Source of the DNA: Lateolabrax maculatus
Taxonomy: Eukaryota > Chordata > Actinopteri > Acropomatiformes > Lateolabracidae
Reading direction: 5' to 3'
NCBI GenBank assembly: GCA_031216445.1
Contig: CM062197.1
Coordinates: 24,550,501-24,614,500, forward strand
DNA length: 64,000 bases
Position numbers and translations under genes: made by a program. The stretch's first letter is position 1. Each line of letters starts with the position of its first letter. Positions 33,111 through 44,511 of the stretch are shown here, one piece after another. The notes below the pieces were generated by a model that saw nothing but the letters and a program-made list of their open reading frames with translations, did not search any database and was not told the origin of the DNA.

Positions 33111-33116
33111 TATAAA
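33111..33116 (+). promoter_or_regulatory. ripply1: TATA box of the ripply gene
   Basis: CACTTTATAAACACC about 155 bases upstream of the start codon, in the right place for a TATA box with transcription starting near 33,140. No other strong core element is seen. Confidence 0.55.
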
Positions 33117-33266
33117 CACCTGATACCGCCTTCACAGCAACACAGACACCATCTGCCTCAGCGCGGTCTAGACCTGCAATCCTCCAACAAGCCAGCACCT
33201 CCATTAAAAAGATTAAACTGTCGGTATTTGGCAAGATTTTCCCCAGGAGAAGAAGAAGCAGGGAGG

Positions 33267-35252
33267 ATGAGTTCCGCATGCTTGGTCCTCACGCAGCCGT
33301 CCTTAGGCGCAGTGACACGGTCGTTCCCGCGGACAGTGAGCAGCAGCCCAGACACAAACTGCAGGTAAGTGCCGGTCTGACAGCGGACCACTCAGGTCTC
33401 AGCTCTTTTAACGGTCTTCTCCCCTTCTGCAGCAGTTTGAGGTGAAGGAGCTTCATGTTGTGTCGAAGAAGTGGACTTAAACAAAGAACCAACGTTAGCT
33501 AACGCGAGCTAGCTAAACCGGTCCGGCTGGTTGCTAGGCGACAGTCTCAGCTGGCAGCCATAGTTACATGTTTTACCACAGCTAGCTCATGTCACTGACA
33601 GGATGCTTCTCCCCATTTAGATTGTTAGTCCATTTTTTGTTATAAATCTACATTTATGTGTACATTTCTCATCAGAATTTGTACATGCTATGATTTTTGT
33701 TGGTCTGTTCTGTACATGGACATCTGGGCTGAGAGTATACTTTAAGTCTGTTACTAGAAGGGCAACGTGTCTTTGATGTGTTCATTCCCATCTGTAAATT
33801 ATCAATAGAGTGCTCCTAAGCAAACTTTGTCTCAGCAGTGCCTGTTGAGCTGTTTTTTCAGAAGCCCAGGTTCAGGTTGACTGCAAATTATGGCTCCAAG
33901 TGGGCCTATTTTAGTAGTTTCAGTGTTTAATTAACCATATCAAAGTGGGCTATGAATGCAGGATTTGTTGTATTCTAACCTGTCCTCCCCCCTCTTTGCA
34001 GCCACACCTCACTGTGGAGACCATGGTTACCTAGCAGCAGGGATGGACCAGAGCGATGCCCACAGAGCAAGCTGTCCTGTGTAAGTTACAACACCTCCAT
34101 TGATCTAAGATCATTCATTCACTCACAGCTAATGTTTTGTTTAACGGTCTTGGTTCTCAAGACACCATGGCTTCATGATGAAGCAGCCTGCTTTGCAAAT
34201 TTAATTTTAAAAGAGGTTTGGTTGAGTAAAACACTATGATGACTGCAGGAGCTGGCTGCTCATTTAATATTTGTAGATGACTCCTTTAGAAAGGAGACAC
34301 ACATTGTGACACATAAGCCTAATTCATAGTGTCTGCGAGGGTTCGCGTGATTGTAAGTGTCATTGTCTTTTTATTTTATCAGGAAGACCAAAATTTAGTT
34401 AGAGAGAGGCTCCACTCCCCTCCTAAAAACTGTGTTGCTTCCTGCTTGTTGGGGAAGGATGCTAAAACAAACACCTCAGGGGAGAAAATGGCTGAGGGGA
34501 ATTTCCCACAGTCGCTCTGGAGAGTACACACCTCGTTACATAGCTGTGCCCTTCACACTCTGAGTTACGTGCCAGCTCACTGTGTTGTTAGCCTGTGATG
34601 TGTTAACGCTTCACAGGCCATGTGACTGCCATATGACAGTTTAATAGTCCAATTTTAAAGGCGTTTGTGACCATGGCGTGGCGTCCTTCCTTTGTTGCTT
34701 TATTATACAGAATCACTCTAAAAATCCCTACAATCTTAAAACCTCCCTCTGTGTCTAACTTTTTCAGCCTTACTCCAGACCAACAGTACCAGGCTGCTTC
34801 TCGTCAGATGGGAAACCTCAGGCCTTCCAGCACCCTGTCAGGTCAGCATCCTTTCTGTTTCTGCATCTTTTCATTCTTTCATATGGAGACTACCTTCTGT
34901 CAGCATACACATCATGCCTGAAATCCATAACACACTTGAGTGTGGAGTTTGACTGTAGTGCAATTTAAGCTACATGGCAAAACCACATGGTAACCACATG
35001 AGATCATGTGTTAGATACCTAACTGTGTGGCTTATTCTTTCCCTCTCAAACAGGCTCTTCTGGCCCAAATCCAAGTCATTTGACTATCTGTACAGCGACG
35101 GAGAGGCCTTGCTGAGGAACTTTCCCATTCAGGCAACCATCAGCTTTTATGAAGAGTCTGACAGTGAAGATGAGAATGAGGAGGACTGGGAGGAGGATGG
35201 AGACTCGGAGGAGTGCCTCAAACAGCATTCTCATTTCACCTCCTACAACTGA
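33267..35252 (+). CDS. ripply1: Ripply transcriptional co-repressor (likely Ripply1), 4 coding exons
   Basis: Ripply proteins bridge T-box factors (such as Tbx6) to Groucho/TLE co-repressors and set somite boundaries; they act in the nucleus. Coding exons are 33,267-33,364; 34,002-34,080; 34,768-34,841; 35,054-35,252. All have GT-AG borders, and the phases give 149 residues. Exon 2 encodes 'SHTSLWRPWLP', the WRPW Groucho-binding motif (residues 38-41). Exons 3-4 encode the Ripply homology domain 'FQHPVRLFWPKSKSFDYLYS' followed by 'FPIQATISFYEESDSEDE' and a strongly acidic tail. The 'SKSFDYLYS' block and long acidic C-terminus favour Ripply1 over Ripply2, but the paralogue is tentative; family membership is near certain. 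Confidence 0.92.
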
Positions 35253-35745
35253 GTGACAGGGAGCATCTCTGTCTTCCTGTGAAATGATGGAGAGACTGTA
35301 GTCTGCTCTGTGACTGCTACTACTCACTTTATTTGTTTTAAACTGCATTGTAAAGGGTGCGTGAGATATTTTGCAGATTAGAATATATTCAGGTGGCAAT
35401 TTCAAGGAGCAGAAGTTACTTGAAGAGCATAAGAGAGACTAGTCCATTTTCTTAGTTTGAAACACAGCACACAGCTGTGCAGTGGTATGCAGTATCTGCT
35501 ACACAATGTTGTTCTCTCAGTGTGTACGGTGGGAGACTAAAGCCAAGCATCATGTTCTCCCATATTGGGATACCTGTACTGTTTACAGTCAATCTCAGGG
35601 TCTGATCCTTCCCATGTATAAAGAATGTAATCTGCACACATTTAGACCTTTTATGATGTACATAATTTGTAGATAAACACATAAACACTTATTTTTTAAT
35701 ACATTGTGCATCAGTCTCATTGTGTACTGTCCAAACACTGTCCAA

Positions 35746-35751
35746 AATAAA
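35746..35751 (+). terminator. ripply1: Polyadenylation signal of the ripply gene
   Basis: AATAAA in TCCAAAATAAAACTTATTTTG, about 500 bases after the stop codon. The 3' UTR in between has no competing canonical hexamer that I noticed. Confidence 0.6.
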
Positions 35752-35759
35752 ACTTATTT

Positions 35760-36263
35760 TGGGAATGAAGAATGTTTATGCTCATCTGTTGTCTTCTTCA
35801 TTATTATGTGGATATGTAATAATGATAATTTGTATATAATAATGTGTGGCAAGGAGGTTTTAACTATATCTCCTTACAACTTTTGATGCTTATCCACTGC
35901 CTCTGATTGGCTGGAGGGAGGGGAGGTCTGCTCTTCATCTCTTAAGAGGGTGAGATTAAAGGGAAGGGAAGGTGAGAGTGGGACAGAAAGACATAGATGG
36001 GACTAAAGAGCAGAGGAACTGCCAGGTAAGGAGAAACAAGCAGAAGAGTCTCAAGAGAAAATGACAGCAGAGGAAACAAACATGACAGAGAATAAAGAGA
36101 TACTCCCCAGTGACTGATCTCTGGAGGGGTCAGAGGTCACTGGATGCCCCTGCTGTTGTCATGGGGATGGTGATGTCAGTTTCCAGCTGTAACATGAGTA
36201 GTAACAACAGAAATGCATTCAGCTGGGGCAACTTATTTTATTAAATTTTATTTGTTTAACTTT
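35760..36263 (+). other. Intergenic stretch with one donor-like site
   Basis: 36,015-36,030 reads GGAACTGCCAG|GTAAGG, a good splice donor, after a purine-rich stretch (35,945-36,010). It could be a noncoding first exon of an unknown transcript, but there is no matching acceptor to prove it. Confidence 0.25.
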
Positions 36264-36268
36264 ACTAG

Positions 36269-36829
36269 TGTGATGGAAATCTTAGAGCTGGTTCACTCTA
36301 ACAAGAAGTTTCAGGAGACCGGGATGTCTTACACAGGAATATTTATTGAAGCTCGATCGAGGAGAAAAGGGAAACACCACGTGTGAATCACAGCGTACTG
36401 CTACCCAAATCTGAAGATGGTGTCCTGAAACTCAGTATTTAACCTTCCCCAGAACTGATAAGTTCCGCTATATCCAAATAGGGTTATTCCTAACTCAGTC
36501 TGTCATGTGTGAGGACTCTATTGGATATCAGATCCAAACAAGGAAAGACGTCAACGATTGCTGTCCTAGTAACAGCATAGCCTCTCTACAGTCTCTCTTA
36601 TCCAGCGTCAACAACCAGGTGCCAGCCTATTGTGTCTAAACCTGAAAACAGAAGATATCTAGCAGACCTTGGTCTACCAGAGGCCAGAGCCAACTCGGCC
36701 TTGTCTGGCACACAGAATGAGACAGGAGAACAGAGACAGGCAGTTGAAATGACCTGTGAAGCACTGTCTTAAGTTACCGTTAACCTACAAGAGGGAAGTT
36801 TAACATACAAGAAGGAAAATTCCTTCACA
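36269..36829 (-). mobile_element. Solo LTR with 5-bp target duplication ACTAG
   Basis: 561 bp, plus-strand ends TGTGATGG and CCTTCACA (5-bp inverted ends TGTGA/TCACA), flanked by ACTAG at 36,264-36,268 and 36,830-36,834. Highly similar along its length to 2,887-3,432 and 48,217-48,772. Minus orientation is inferred from the AATAAA opposite ATATTTATTGAAG and the polypurine tract at the first copy. Confidence 0.93.
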
Positions 36830-36834
36830 ACTAG

Positions 36835-37195
36835 AATTGAGCCCTTTAAACAGTTGCACCTCCTGTACGATGAACTGATGGAACACACAGCAGATCAAAT
36901 ACATACATACACGTTTACACAAACACAAAAAACCCTGATGCAAACATGATGCAACATGACAGTGAAGATTGAGTAGTTACTGAGCTCCCCTAAGTCTAAA
37001 ATTGTGGCCCCCCATAGTTTTACAGGTGGTTGTGGGTGATCAGTTTCAAATCAGGGATCAGGGATTTGTGTTGTATATCATCAAAAGATGGTAAGAGATT
37101 TGTTAATTCACATTTGAAGACAGTAGAGGTTGAGTACTTTATTTATATCAAGTGATTTCTGACATCTGAAGGGTTCAATTACTGCATACAATTAA
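36835..37195. other. Intergenic stretch, nothing recognised
   Basis: No supported feature. Confidence 0.4.
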
Positions 37196-37846
37196 GGTAA
37201 AAAAGACCTCCCACCCTGCACATAGACTGTTTTCCCTCATGCCGTCAGTTAGGCGCTTCAGGAGTTTCCGGACAAGGACCAGCAGACTGAGGAACAGAGC
37301 TGGGTCCTTATTGAACTCTGCCCCCTGCTGACGACCCCCCCACTCCCCAACCACCAACACCCACAAACCCCTCAACTCGTCATCTCCCCCCACTGACCAA
37401 AGACTGCACACCATCACCACTGCACTACTGTTTGCACTAAAAACTATAAACTGAACATCGCACTAGTCTAGTAACGTTAGGCAGCTACTGTTTATTATTA
37501 TGCACTATTTAATGTTCACTCAATCTGTATTACCTAACTTATCATATGCCCATTTGCCTTTTGTAAATTATGTTTATAGTTCCTGCTTATAGTCTACCTA
37601 CATTTAATGCGCAAATCAACCTGTATAATATGTACATACCACCTCAACCAATCAATCTGCATATTCTTCACTTATATATTACAGTTCCACTTGGAATGCT
37701 TAACTTAAGTATCTGTAAGATACTTATTTATTATCTGTATATACTTACTACTTATTGCACTTCTGGTTGGATGCTAAACTGCATTTCGTTGCTCTGTACT
37801 TGTACATGTGTAATGGCAATAAAGTTGAATCTAATCTAATCTAATC
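37196..37846 (+). mobile_element. LINE 3' end with TCTAA tail
   Basis: Begins with 'TTTTCCCTCATGCCGTCAG' and 'GGCGCTTCAGGAGTTTCCGG', typical of the C-terminal coding end of a fish L2-type LINE. It is followed by a long AT-rich UTR and ends GGCAATAAAGTTGAATCTAATC with (CTAAT)n at 37,831-37,846. 5'-truncated. Confidence 0.7.
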
Positions 37847-38074
37847 AACAAGCATTAAAATATGTATTTTGTGTATACTGAAAAAAGATTTTACATTTTG
37901 CCATTTGCAAAACCTTAGATGGTGTAATTAACTTATATATACATAAACTCTCTAGTCTCTCAACTAATCTTTTTTTTTTTAAATAAAGCTTAATTTCTTG
38001 CATATATTGTGCAGTGCAGTATGCAACTCAACAAGCCTTTCTATGGAAGCCCATTTGCGCCACTGTGAAGAAAA

Positions 38075-38620
38075 AAAGACGCTTTCACATAGAGTAGGTC
38101 TAGACCATACTCTTTAAAATATTGTTTACAGAGACCCAACAGTTCCCACCATGAGCAAGCACTTGGCGACAGTGGCGAGGAAAAACTCCCTTTAACAGGT
38201 AGAAACCTTGAGCAGAACCAGGCTCTGGGTGGGCGGCCATCTGCATCGACTGAGTTGGGTTGAAAGGGGAGGAGAGAGGGAGAGAGGGGAGACAGAGCAG
38301 GAGGACAGACAACAAATCAGACTAATAATAATAACAACTGCAGCAGTGAGTGTGTAGCAGGAACATGGGGGCAGTAGACGGCCGGCAATCACAGATCCAG
38401 AATCTACAGCTCCAGAGGCAGAAATACCTGCAGAAAGTGAGAAGGCGACAAAGCACAGAAAGCACAAGAACTACCGGGAAGTAACGTGTATTAGTGGGAT
38501 AGGAATGCGTACAGATAGAGAGGGAGAGGAGGAGAGAGAAGCTCAGTGCATCATGGGAAATCTCCCGGCAGTCTAAGCCTATATAACAGTATAACTAAGG
38601 GATGGTTCAGGGATCACCTG
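38075..38620 (-). mobile_element. L2-like LINE 3' UTR copy
   Basis: Very similar to 22,790-23,390: 'GACGCTTTCACATAGAGTAGG', 'CAGGCTCTGGGTGGGCGGCC' and the GA-rich block. Only the UTR part is present and the terminal CAAGT tail is missing, so it is truncated on both sides. Confidence 0.85.
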
Positions 38621-38624
38621 AGCC

Positions 38625-38720
38625 AGTCTAAGTCATAATTATGACTTAGTATCTCAAAATTATTATGACTTAATATTTCATAATTATGAGATAGTATCTC
38701 TTTATTACAACTTAGTATCT
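38625..38720. repeat. AT-rich palindromic repeat block
   Basis: Alternating copies of CATAATTATGAC, TTAGTATCTC and their reverse complements. Similar short palindromic arrays occur as MITE-like repeats in fish. No clear borders. Confidence 0.6.
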
Positions 38721-39125
38721 TAGGACTTAGGAAGGCCGGCCTCTCGGGGCGGGGGCTCAGCAGAGCAGGTCAGCCGTGATGGAGAGACAGTGAAGCAGGT
38801 GAAGTAAAGATAAGGTTTGAGTTAATGACAACTTCGCTCAGTATAAGAGTAGAGCGATTTATCCAAATGGCTGTTCAACAGTAGAAACGCAATATTTCAC
38901 CCTGCTTTGACCGCAGTCTCCCAATATGTTTTACACAACCACAGTGCGCTGGTTAGGCTAACATCTGTTACCTGCGGAGGTGACCAGCGTATGTAGCCAG
39001 CTCTCTGACTCCTCCACACAAACACAGACCCAGACAGGTAACGTTCACACAACCACTCTTTATTGTCGGCCCCACACACAGTAACAACATTACTGTTAAA
39101 ATATATTAAAAGAAAAGTAACAATC
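38721..39125. other. Moderately GC-rich unassigned stretch
   Basis: Contains a short CG-rich start (38,735-38,760) and a 60-codon minus-strand frame at 38,897-39,079 with no recognisable motif. Perhaps part of an LTR (it has CTTTATTGTCGGCC near 39,057), but no ends could be defined. Confidence 0.3.
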
Positions 39126-40195
39126 TAATAATAATAATAATAAACTTTATTTATATAGCACACAAAATTTGGGTTCAGGAGGCAGACACCCTCTCCTCAT
39201 TTAAGAGTTTGCTAAAAACGTTCCTCTTTGATAAAGTCTATAGTTGAGCCCTGAACCATCCCTTAGTTATGCTGCTATAGGCCCAGAGCCTGGTTCTGCT
39301 CGAGGTTTCTACCTGTTAAAAGGGAGTTTTTCCTCGCTACTGTATTTTAGAGAGTATTGTCTAGATCTGCTCTATGTGAAAAGTGTCTTGAGAAAAACCT
39401 TTGTTATTATTTGTTGCAATACAAATAAAATTGACTTGACTTGACAATTCATGTATAAAATGTTGCACAAAGTGCTTAACATAAAATCAGATAATCATAA
39501 CATTTATGATAAAACAATTAAAAAAATAAACAAAGTAAAATAAAACTGAATTAAAACAGCAGGATAAGACAAGATAAAACAACCATCAGGTATGAACACT
39601 TCAAGTAGAAGCAATAGTAAAAAGATTCATTTTAAGATTTTGTTTGAAAGTGTCAACAGATTTGGATCCCCTAAGACCTTCAGCCAGACTGTTCCAGAGT
39701 TTATAGGCGTTATTAACAAAGGCTGCCTCTCCATGTCGCTTAGTTCTGACCTCAGGAACAATCATCAACAGGTTAAGTCAGAGGATCTCAGGGACCTAGC
39801 AGATACATATGTCTTAACCATGTCAGACAGATAAAACAGGGCAAAGCCATTCAGTGACTTCAAAAACCAATAAAAGAATGTTAAATGTTATTCTAGGTAA
39901 CCAATGTAAAGACTTTAAGATTGCAGTAATGTGGGAACGTGCAGCTGTGTTCTGTAACTGACTAATAGCTTTCTTAAACACACAAGACAAAAAAGCAAGC
40001 CTGCTAGAGATGAGAGCATGTATTAACCTTTCTGTGTCTGACTCTGGCAATATTCCTTAAATGACAGATGGAGGACACTTTAGTCACATTTCTAATGTGA
40101 CATTCAAACTGTAGGTCAGAATCAATAATAACACCATGGTTTTTGACCTGCTCCTTGGTGTTTAGTGCCAATAATTTTAGGTGGTCAGACATTTT
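39126..40195 (-). mobile_element. L2-like LINE 3' end (second subfamily), interrupted
   Basis: Minus strand: 40,004-40,192 reads 'EQVKNHGVIIDSDLQFECHI' and 39,823-40,050 reads 'SQLQNTAARSHITAILKSLHWLPR', the thumb/C-terminal region of an L2-type RT. The 3' end is the ATAATAATAATAAACTTTATTTATATAGCAC block at 39,127-39,160. A piece of another L2 interrupts it at about 39,163-39,445. Confidence 0.78.
39163..39445 (+). mobile_element. L2-like LINE 3' end nested in another LINE tail
   Basis: Plus-strand fragment starting 'TTTGGGTTCAGGAGGCAGAC' and ending with TTGACTTGACTTGAC, same family as 29,850-30,520. It splits the 3' tail of the minus-strand LINE: the 'TATATAGCACA' before it and 'TTCATGTATAAAATG' after it are contiguous in that subfamily. 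Confidence 0.75.
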
Positions 40196-40389
40196 CTCTC
40201 ACAAGGGAAGTGAGAGCATCAGGATGCTGCAGCTGAGTATGTGGGGGGGGGTTACCATTAAAATATCTCTATGTAAGTGTTTGGCACTTTTCACAGTTTT
40301 TGGGATTTGTTCCAGAGTACTGAGATACCATTATGTTTGATACAATGATAGGCTAAAGTAAAAAAAAAAAATGGGCAGAGGATGGGCCA

Positions 40390-40570
40390 TAACCCTACCT
40401 GGTTTTAGGATTATAAAACGGGATGCACAAGACAGGGAATTCAGTCTCCTACGTGGACTTGACTCGAGTTCTATTCTTGTGAAGGAATAAAACTCTACTG
40501 CATTGAACTCTGACCATCTCCAGTGATTTTTTGGTCCACTTTGATGACTCTAATAGCACTGAAATTTTGA
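40390..40570 (+). repeat. LTR-like segment with TATA box and AATAAA
   Basis: Has ATTATAAAACGG (40,410-40,421) about 80 bases before GGAATAAAACTC (40,481-40,492), and ends AAATTTTGACA near 40,570. TATA plus an early polyadenylation signal plus a CA end suggests the R-U5 side of an LTR. The left end and flanking duplication were not found, so this is weak. Confidence 0.35.
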
Positions 40571-40695
40571 CAATTAATAAGTTGGAGAAGTCCGGACTCT
40601 ACATTTTTGTGCATCATGTGGTTGTAGGAGGTCGATGGCCGTTGGCTGTTCATCACTCACATGTACGTGTGTGTCTCTCTGCTGTTTGTGCACAG

Positions 40696-40893
40696 GGCTC
40701 AAAGCACTGCCCGGCACTACCCAGAAACGTGGAAATGGAATGCAGAATGGACCTCTGCTAATGTCTCAGTCGGACAGTGAAGATGGCTGTCATATCCCCT
40801 GCTCAGATATCTCAAGCTGGGATATATCTAATACATTTAGTGAAGATCTGTCACAATCTGCTTCCAATGAGCCCACTGAATCAGGCCTATCTG
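40696..40893 (+). CDS. Orphan exon-like ORF, unrecognised
   Basis: Bounded by an acceptor (TGCTGTTTGTGCACAG) and a donor (CTATCTG|GTGAAA) and open throughout (198 bases, phase 1 at both ends). It encodes an acidic Ser-rich stretch: 'LLMSQSDSEDGCHIPCSDIS' then 'SWDISNTFSEDLSQSASNEP'. A possible small exon follows at 41,147-41,191 (acceptor ACCATACAG, donor CATG|GTAAGA), but joining the two directly gives a stop codon, so at least one is wrong or another exon lies between. I do not recognise the protein. It could be a terminal or cassette exon of an unlisted gene, or a chance ORF. Confidence 0.3.
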
Positions 40894-41567
40894 GTGAAAA
40901 AAAGTTTATTTCTCATTTATTTCTCAAAACTTCCCTTCCCTTCCTTATAGTAGTTCTAGAACTCATGCAAACTCATTTTGTCAGCCAAGACCTGCAAATG
41001 TCACAACACTGTAGTTCCAAAGGAAAGATAGTAGGCTATGGTGGCCCAGACATTTACATATAAAAAATATAAGAAAAGGGATATTAATCCAAACTTTATG
41101 TTATATTTATCCATAATTCCTGTTTTTCCTGGTTTCTACCATACAGAATAAAACTCCTGGTACTATAAGCACTGACCGACTGGAATGCATGGTAAGATTA
41201 TTATTATAAACACAAGTAATAATAGAAACAAAGTATGCCACAACTTAATGCAGAACGGTAATTTTTCTTAATTTTGTGAAACGGCCACGTGAGCACGTTG
41301 TCGACCTGCACTGAGAATGTTGGGAAGCTGAGTATTTCGGTGCAAGGTGTGGCCCTGTGGAGTTGTATCTGTCTCTACACATTCCGCGACAACAGTCCGC
41401 CTGGAGGCGGGAAGTATGGGACAGACGACTCTAACCGTCGCCACGGATGAGACCGTAAACCGGTCCGTCCCCTCAGGAAACCCCGGCGCCCGTTAGGCAG
41501 GCTCGAGCCCCGGCAGCCCCGCAGCTCAGGGATCATTGTTTTCTTCCTCTGCCTTCAGTAGGAGCTT

Positions 41568-41747
41568 CCCCCGCCCCTTCCCGCCGCGTCACGGAGAATC
41601 ATTTGGGCTGTTATTGGCCAGTTGCAGGGACTCCGCCTGTGCCATTGGCTCCCATATACGTTCTTCACGTCACTTCAGTGATTCGTGTGGGAGTTCCCTG
41701 GAGTCGGAGATGGAAGGGAAAAGGATTTTCTATCAGGCGGAATGAAG
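41568..41747 (+). promoter_or_regulatory. prrg3: Probable prrg3 promoter and noncoding first exon
   Basis: A locally CG-rich patch with a GC box (CCCCCGCCCC, 41,568-41,577) and two inverted CCAAT boxes (ATTGG at 41,613-41,617 and 41,644-41,648), then a donor GAATGAAG|GTAAGA at 41,747. It lies 3.9 kb upstream of the exon holding the prrg3 start codon, whose acceptor needs an upstream exon. Inference from composition and splice signals. Confidence 0.5.
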
Positions 41748-41749
41748 GT

Positions 41750-44500
41750 AAGAAAGATTTGATATATCCCTCCCTTAAACAACTTAAACAAGGCAGAGCG
41801 CACTGAACCGGCATGTACTTAAATTCACTCATTGTTCTTAAGCTTCGGGTTGTTTATCAAAATGGGAAATAATGTGTGGGCATATGTCGCTGGAGAAAAA
41901 ATTACTTAGAGTCAACATGAGTCTTGATTATGAATTTTTTATATTATAAAAGCAGGAGAAGGTGCTGAGAGCTCAGAAGCCTGTTTCTACCCATCTGTCC
42001 ATCAATAGACTACCTGTTTGTGTTTTGGTTTCAAGATGTCTCAAATGTCAGTCCCTATAGGCTACTCCAGAACAAAGCCAACATTATTTATTATTTTAGT
42101 ATCCCATCTGAAGCAGTAATCTCTCTGTATCCTAATTACTCAAGTTAGACTGGATTCAGAGCCTCCCATATCTCTATCTCTGTTGCTATGGAAACCCCCA
42201 CCCCACCCTATCCCTCTCCATCTATATTTATAGTAGCCTATATTTGCCAGAGGTAGGCTAGATGGGGGCCGTCTGCACTTTAAAAAAATCCATGTAATAC
42301 TTCAGCCAGCAGTGACATGCATTAACTAAACCTCTGCCTGGGGTCAGTCAGTTACCAAAATATATATTAAGAATGAGGCAGATGCAAAACTGAGAGAAAA
42401 GAAAATATGACACACAAGCATATCTTACAGTTCTGAGAAAAGAACACCACATAACCTGAAAACTCCATTAAAGGAAGATTTGTAAATAAAAATCTAATAA
42501 GTTTGAAGTATATGTGTGCAGGACAGAACATGTGATATCTCCACTCTTAAGCCAAAGTATGATTCACTTTGGCTTAATTAAATCCTCTTGATCAAATTCA
42601 ACCACAAGAAGTGATGAATCCGATGCCTGTGGTTGTTCCATGTTATAGTCCATTTACTACAATTAACATACCAGCAGAGACCATTTTCAAAGCACACCAC
42701 AGGTTTCAGATTGTTTTGGCCGTTGTACCGTCAGTTATATGCTTTAAAAATCCATTTGCACACCTGACACTTGCTTGAGTGATGCAACAACAACCCACCT
42801 CTTCTCACCTAAGTAGGCCCCATTTTGGCTTGCTGCTCAAAGTCTTCATGCCCACTCCTCAGCTGGTCTGGGGGCCAGCAGTTTAGAAACTGCAGTGCAT
42901 GCTGGTTCATGTAGGTGCTGTGGACAGGCGCTCTGATCAGCAGAGCCAATTTCTCTAGCAGGAATGATGCTGAAGTGGTTGTAGTTTAATAGGACTAGGG
43001 GACCTGACACATACAGTAGCTGGGCCAGAATGTAATCTGGGTATGAAAGTGATAATGTCTTTAGGTAAATTATGAAACTAGACCCCAGTGAAGTGTTTCA
43101 TTAGCCTCGCTGTAGCCGACCGGGGAACGTTCCGTATCGGTAGCACCATCTTGGATATTTACAAAGATACCTGAACGGCACTCCTCTCTGTCAGTCATCG
43201 TATTAAACCCGCCTCATACTAGATAAATGCTTGTGATTGGTTAGCCCAATAAAACGGCAGGGAAATCAGTTGGAATGGGAGAGGGGCCAGACGTATCTGC
43301 CAGAGCAAATGAAACATGAGCTCACAAATTTGTCTGTTTCCCAGGCTAGGGTTTCATGGCAGTAGAGCCATTGTCACAGAAACATTCTGTGCTGTCGTCT
43401 TGAGTTTAGAAAGCAGTTATGTAGGACCTCTGTGTGTGAGAGGAAAGGTTTAGTGGAGTGTGTATGTGTTGTCATTGAGTTATTTAATCTGAGAGTGTAG
43501 ATGTATCATTATCCAACAAGTGGACTGACAGAGTTAAATACAACTGTGTAGATTAGTGGTGATGAAACATTTTAAAATTGTTTTTATCAATTTAGTCAGT
43601 GTTATTTATGTAGGTCAATATCACAAATCACAAATTTGGCTTTACAGTCTGTACAGTACGACACCCTCTAATCCTTGACCCTCGACCCTCAGATAAGGAA
43701 AAATTCAGTTTACAGAATACACCAACCATCTTGTTCTAAAAGCTAAGACACAGTTTAACATAATTGATATTCTAGGAAAAACTATGTAATTGCAGCAGCA
43801 GAAGAACTGATAATAATCAATAAAAAATACATTATTAAACAGTAATGAAAAACAGAACATAAAAATGTAGGGTGATATAAAAATGTTCCTGATGAAACTC
43901 ACTTTCTTGACTAACTGACTAGAAATTATGTTGTGTTAGATTATTATTTTACTGTAGGATTAATGTAGTGACAAATGAAAGAAAACCCAGCAAAAGGTGT
44001 TCTCCACCAGCCTCCACAACAGCTTCAGTGCTCCTTCTCAAAGATTCTCCAAGTGTGTGGAACTCTACTGGAGGGATGAACAGCATTCTTCCAAAAGATA
44101 TTCCCTCATATGGTGTTTTGATGATGGTGGTGGAGAGCACTGTGTAACTCTTCGCTCCTAAATCTCCCATAGTTCAGCTGGGTTGAGATCTTGTGACTGT
44201 GAGGACCATAGCAGATGAGTCACATAATTTTCATCCTCATCAAAGAAATCTGCCTTCAGTATATTTCTACACTCTATTCAGGTTTTTCCTTGATTTTGAG
44301 ACAGTAAGAATAACTGTGGAGCTTGCATTAGATTAGTGGAATGCTCAGTTACAGCTGGCCATGACTGAAACTAGAACTTTACTGATCATACATCTTGACA
44401 GTTAAGGGGTGTGCTCCATACTATTGATTTTGAATAAAACAAACTACTGATGCCTGATGGCAAATAAACATTTCTGCAGACACAAAGATAGCTAACTGAG
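41750..44500. other. Presumed prrg3 intron; one unassigned repeat
   Basis: No exons recognised. 43,094-43,360 ('TTAGCCTCGCTGTAGCCGAC' ... 'CCCAGGCTAGGGTTTCATG') looks like a short DNA-transposon-derived repeat seen in fish, but I could not define matching terminal repeats. The remainder is AT-rich. Confidence 0.35.
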
Positions 44501-44511
44501 ATTGAAACATG

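Noticed and set aside
33045..33368. N-terminally extended ripply protein starting at 33,045
   Set aside because: The upstream part would cross the TATA box and presumed 5' UTR; the ATG at 33,267 gives a product of normal length.
34673..34690. Second WRPW-like motif ('MAWRPS')
   Set aside because: It lies in the intron before ripply exon 3; the true LWRPWL motif is in exon 2 and the frame here does not join any exon.
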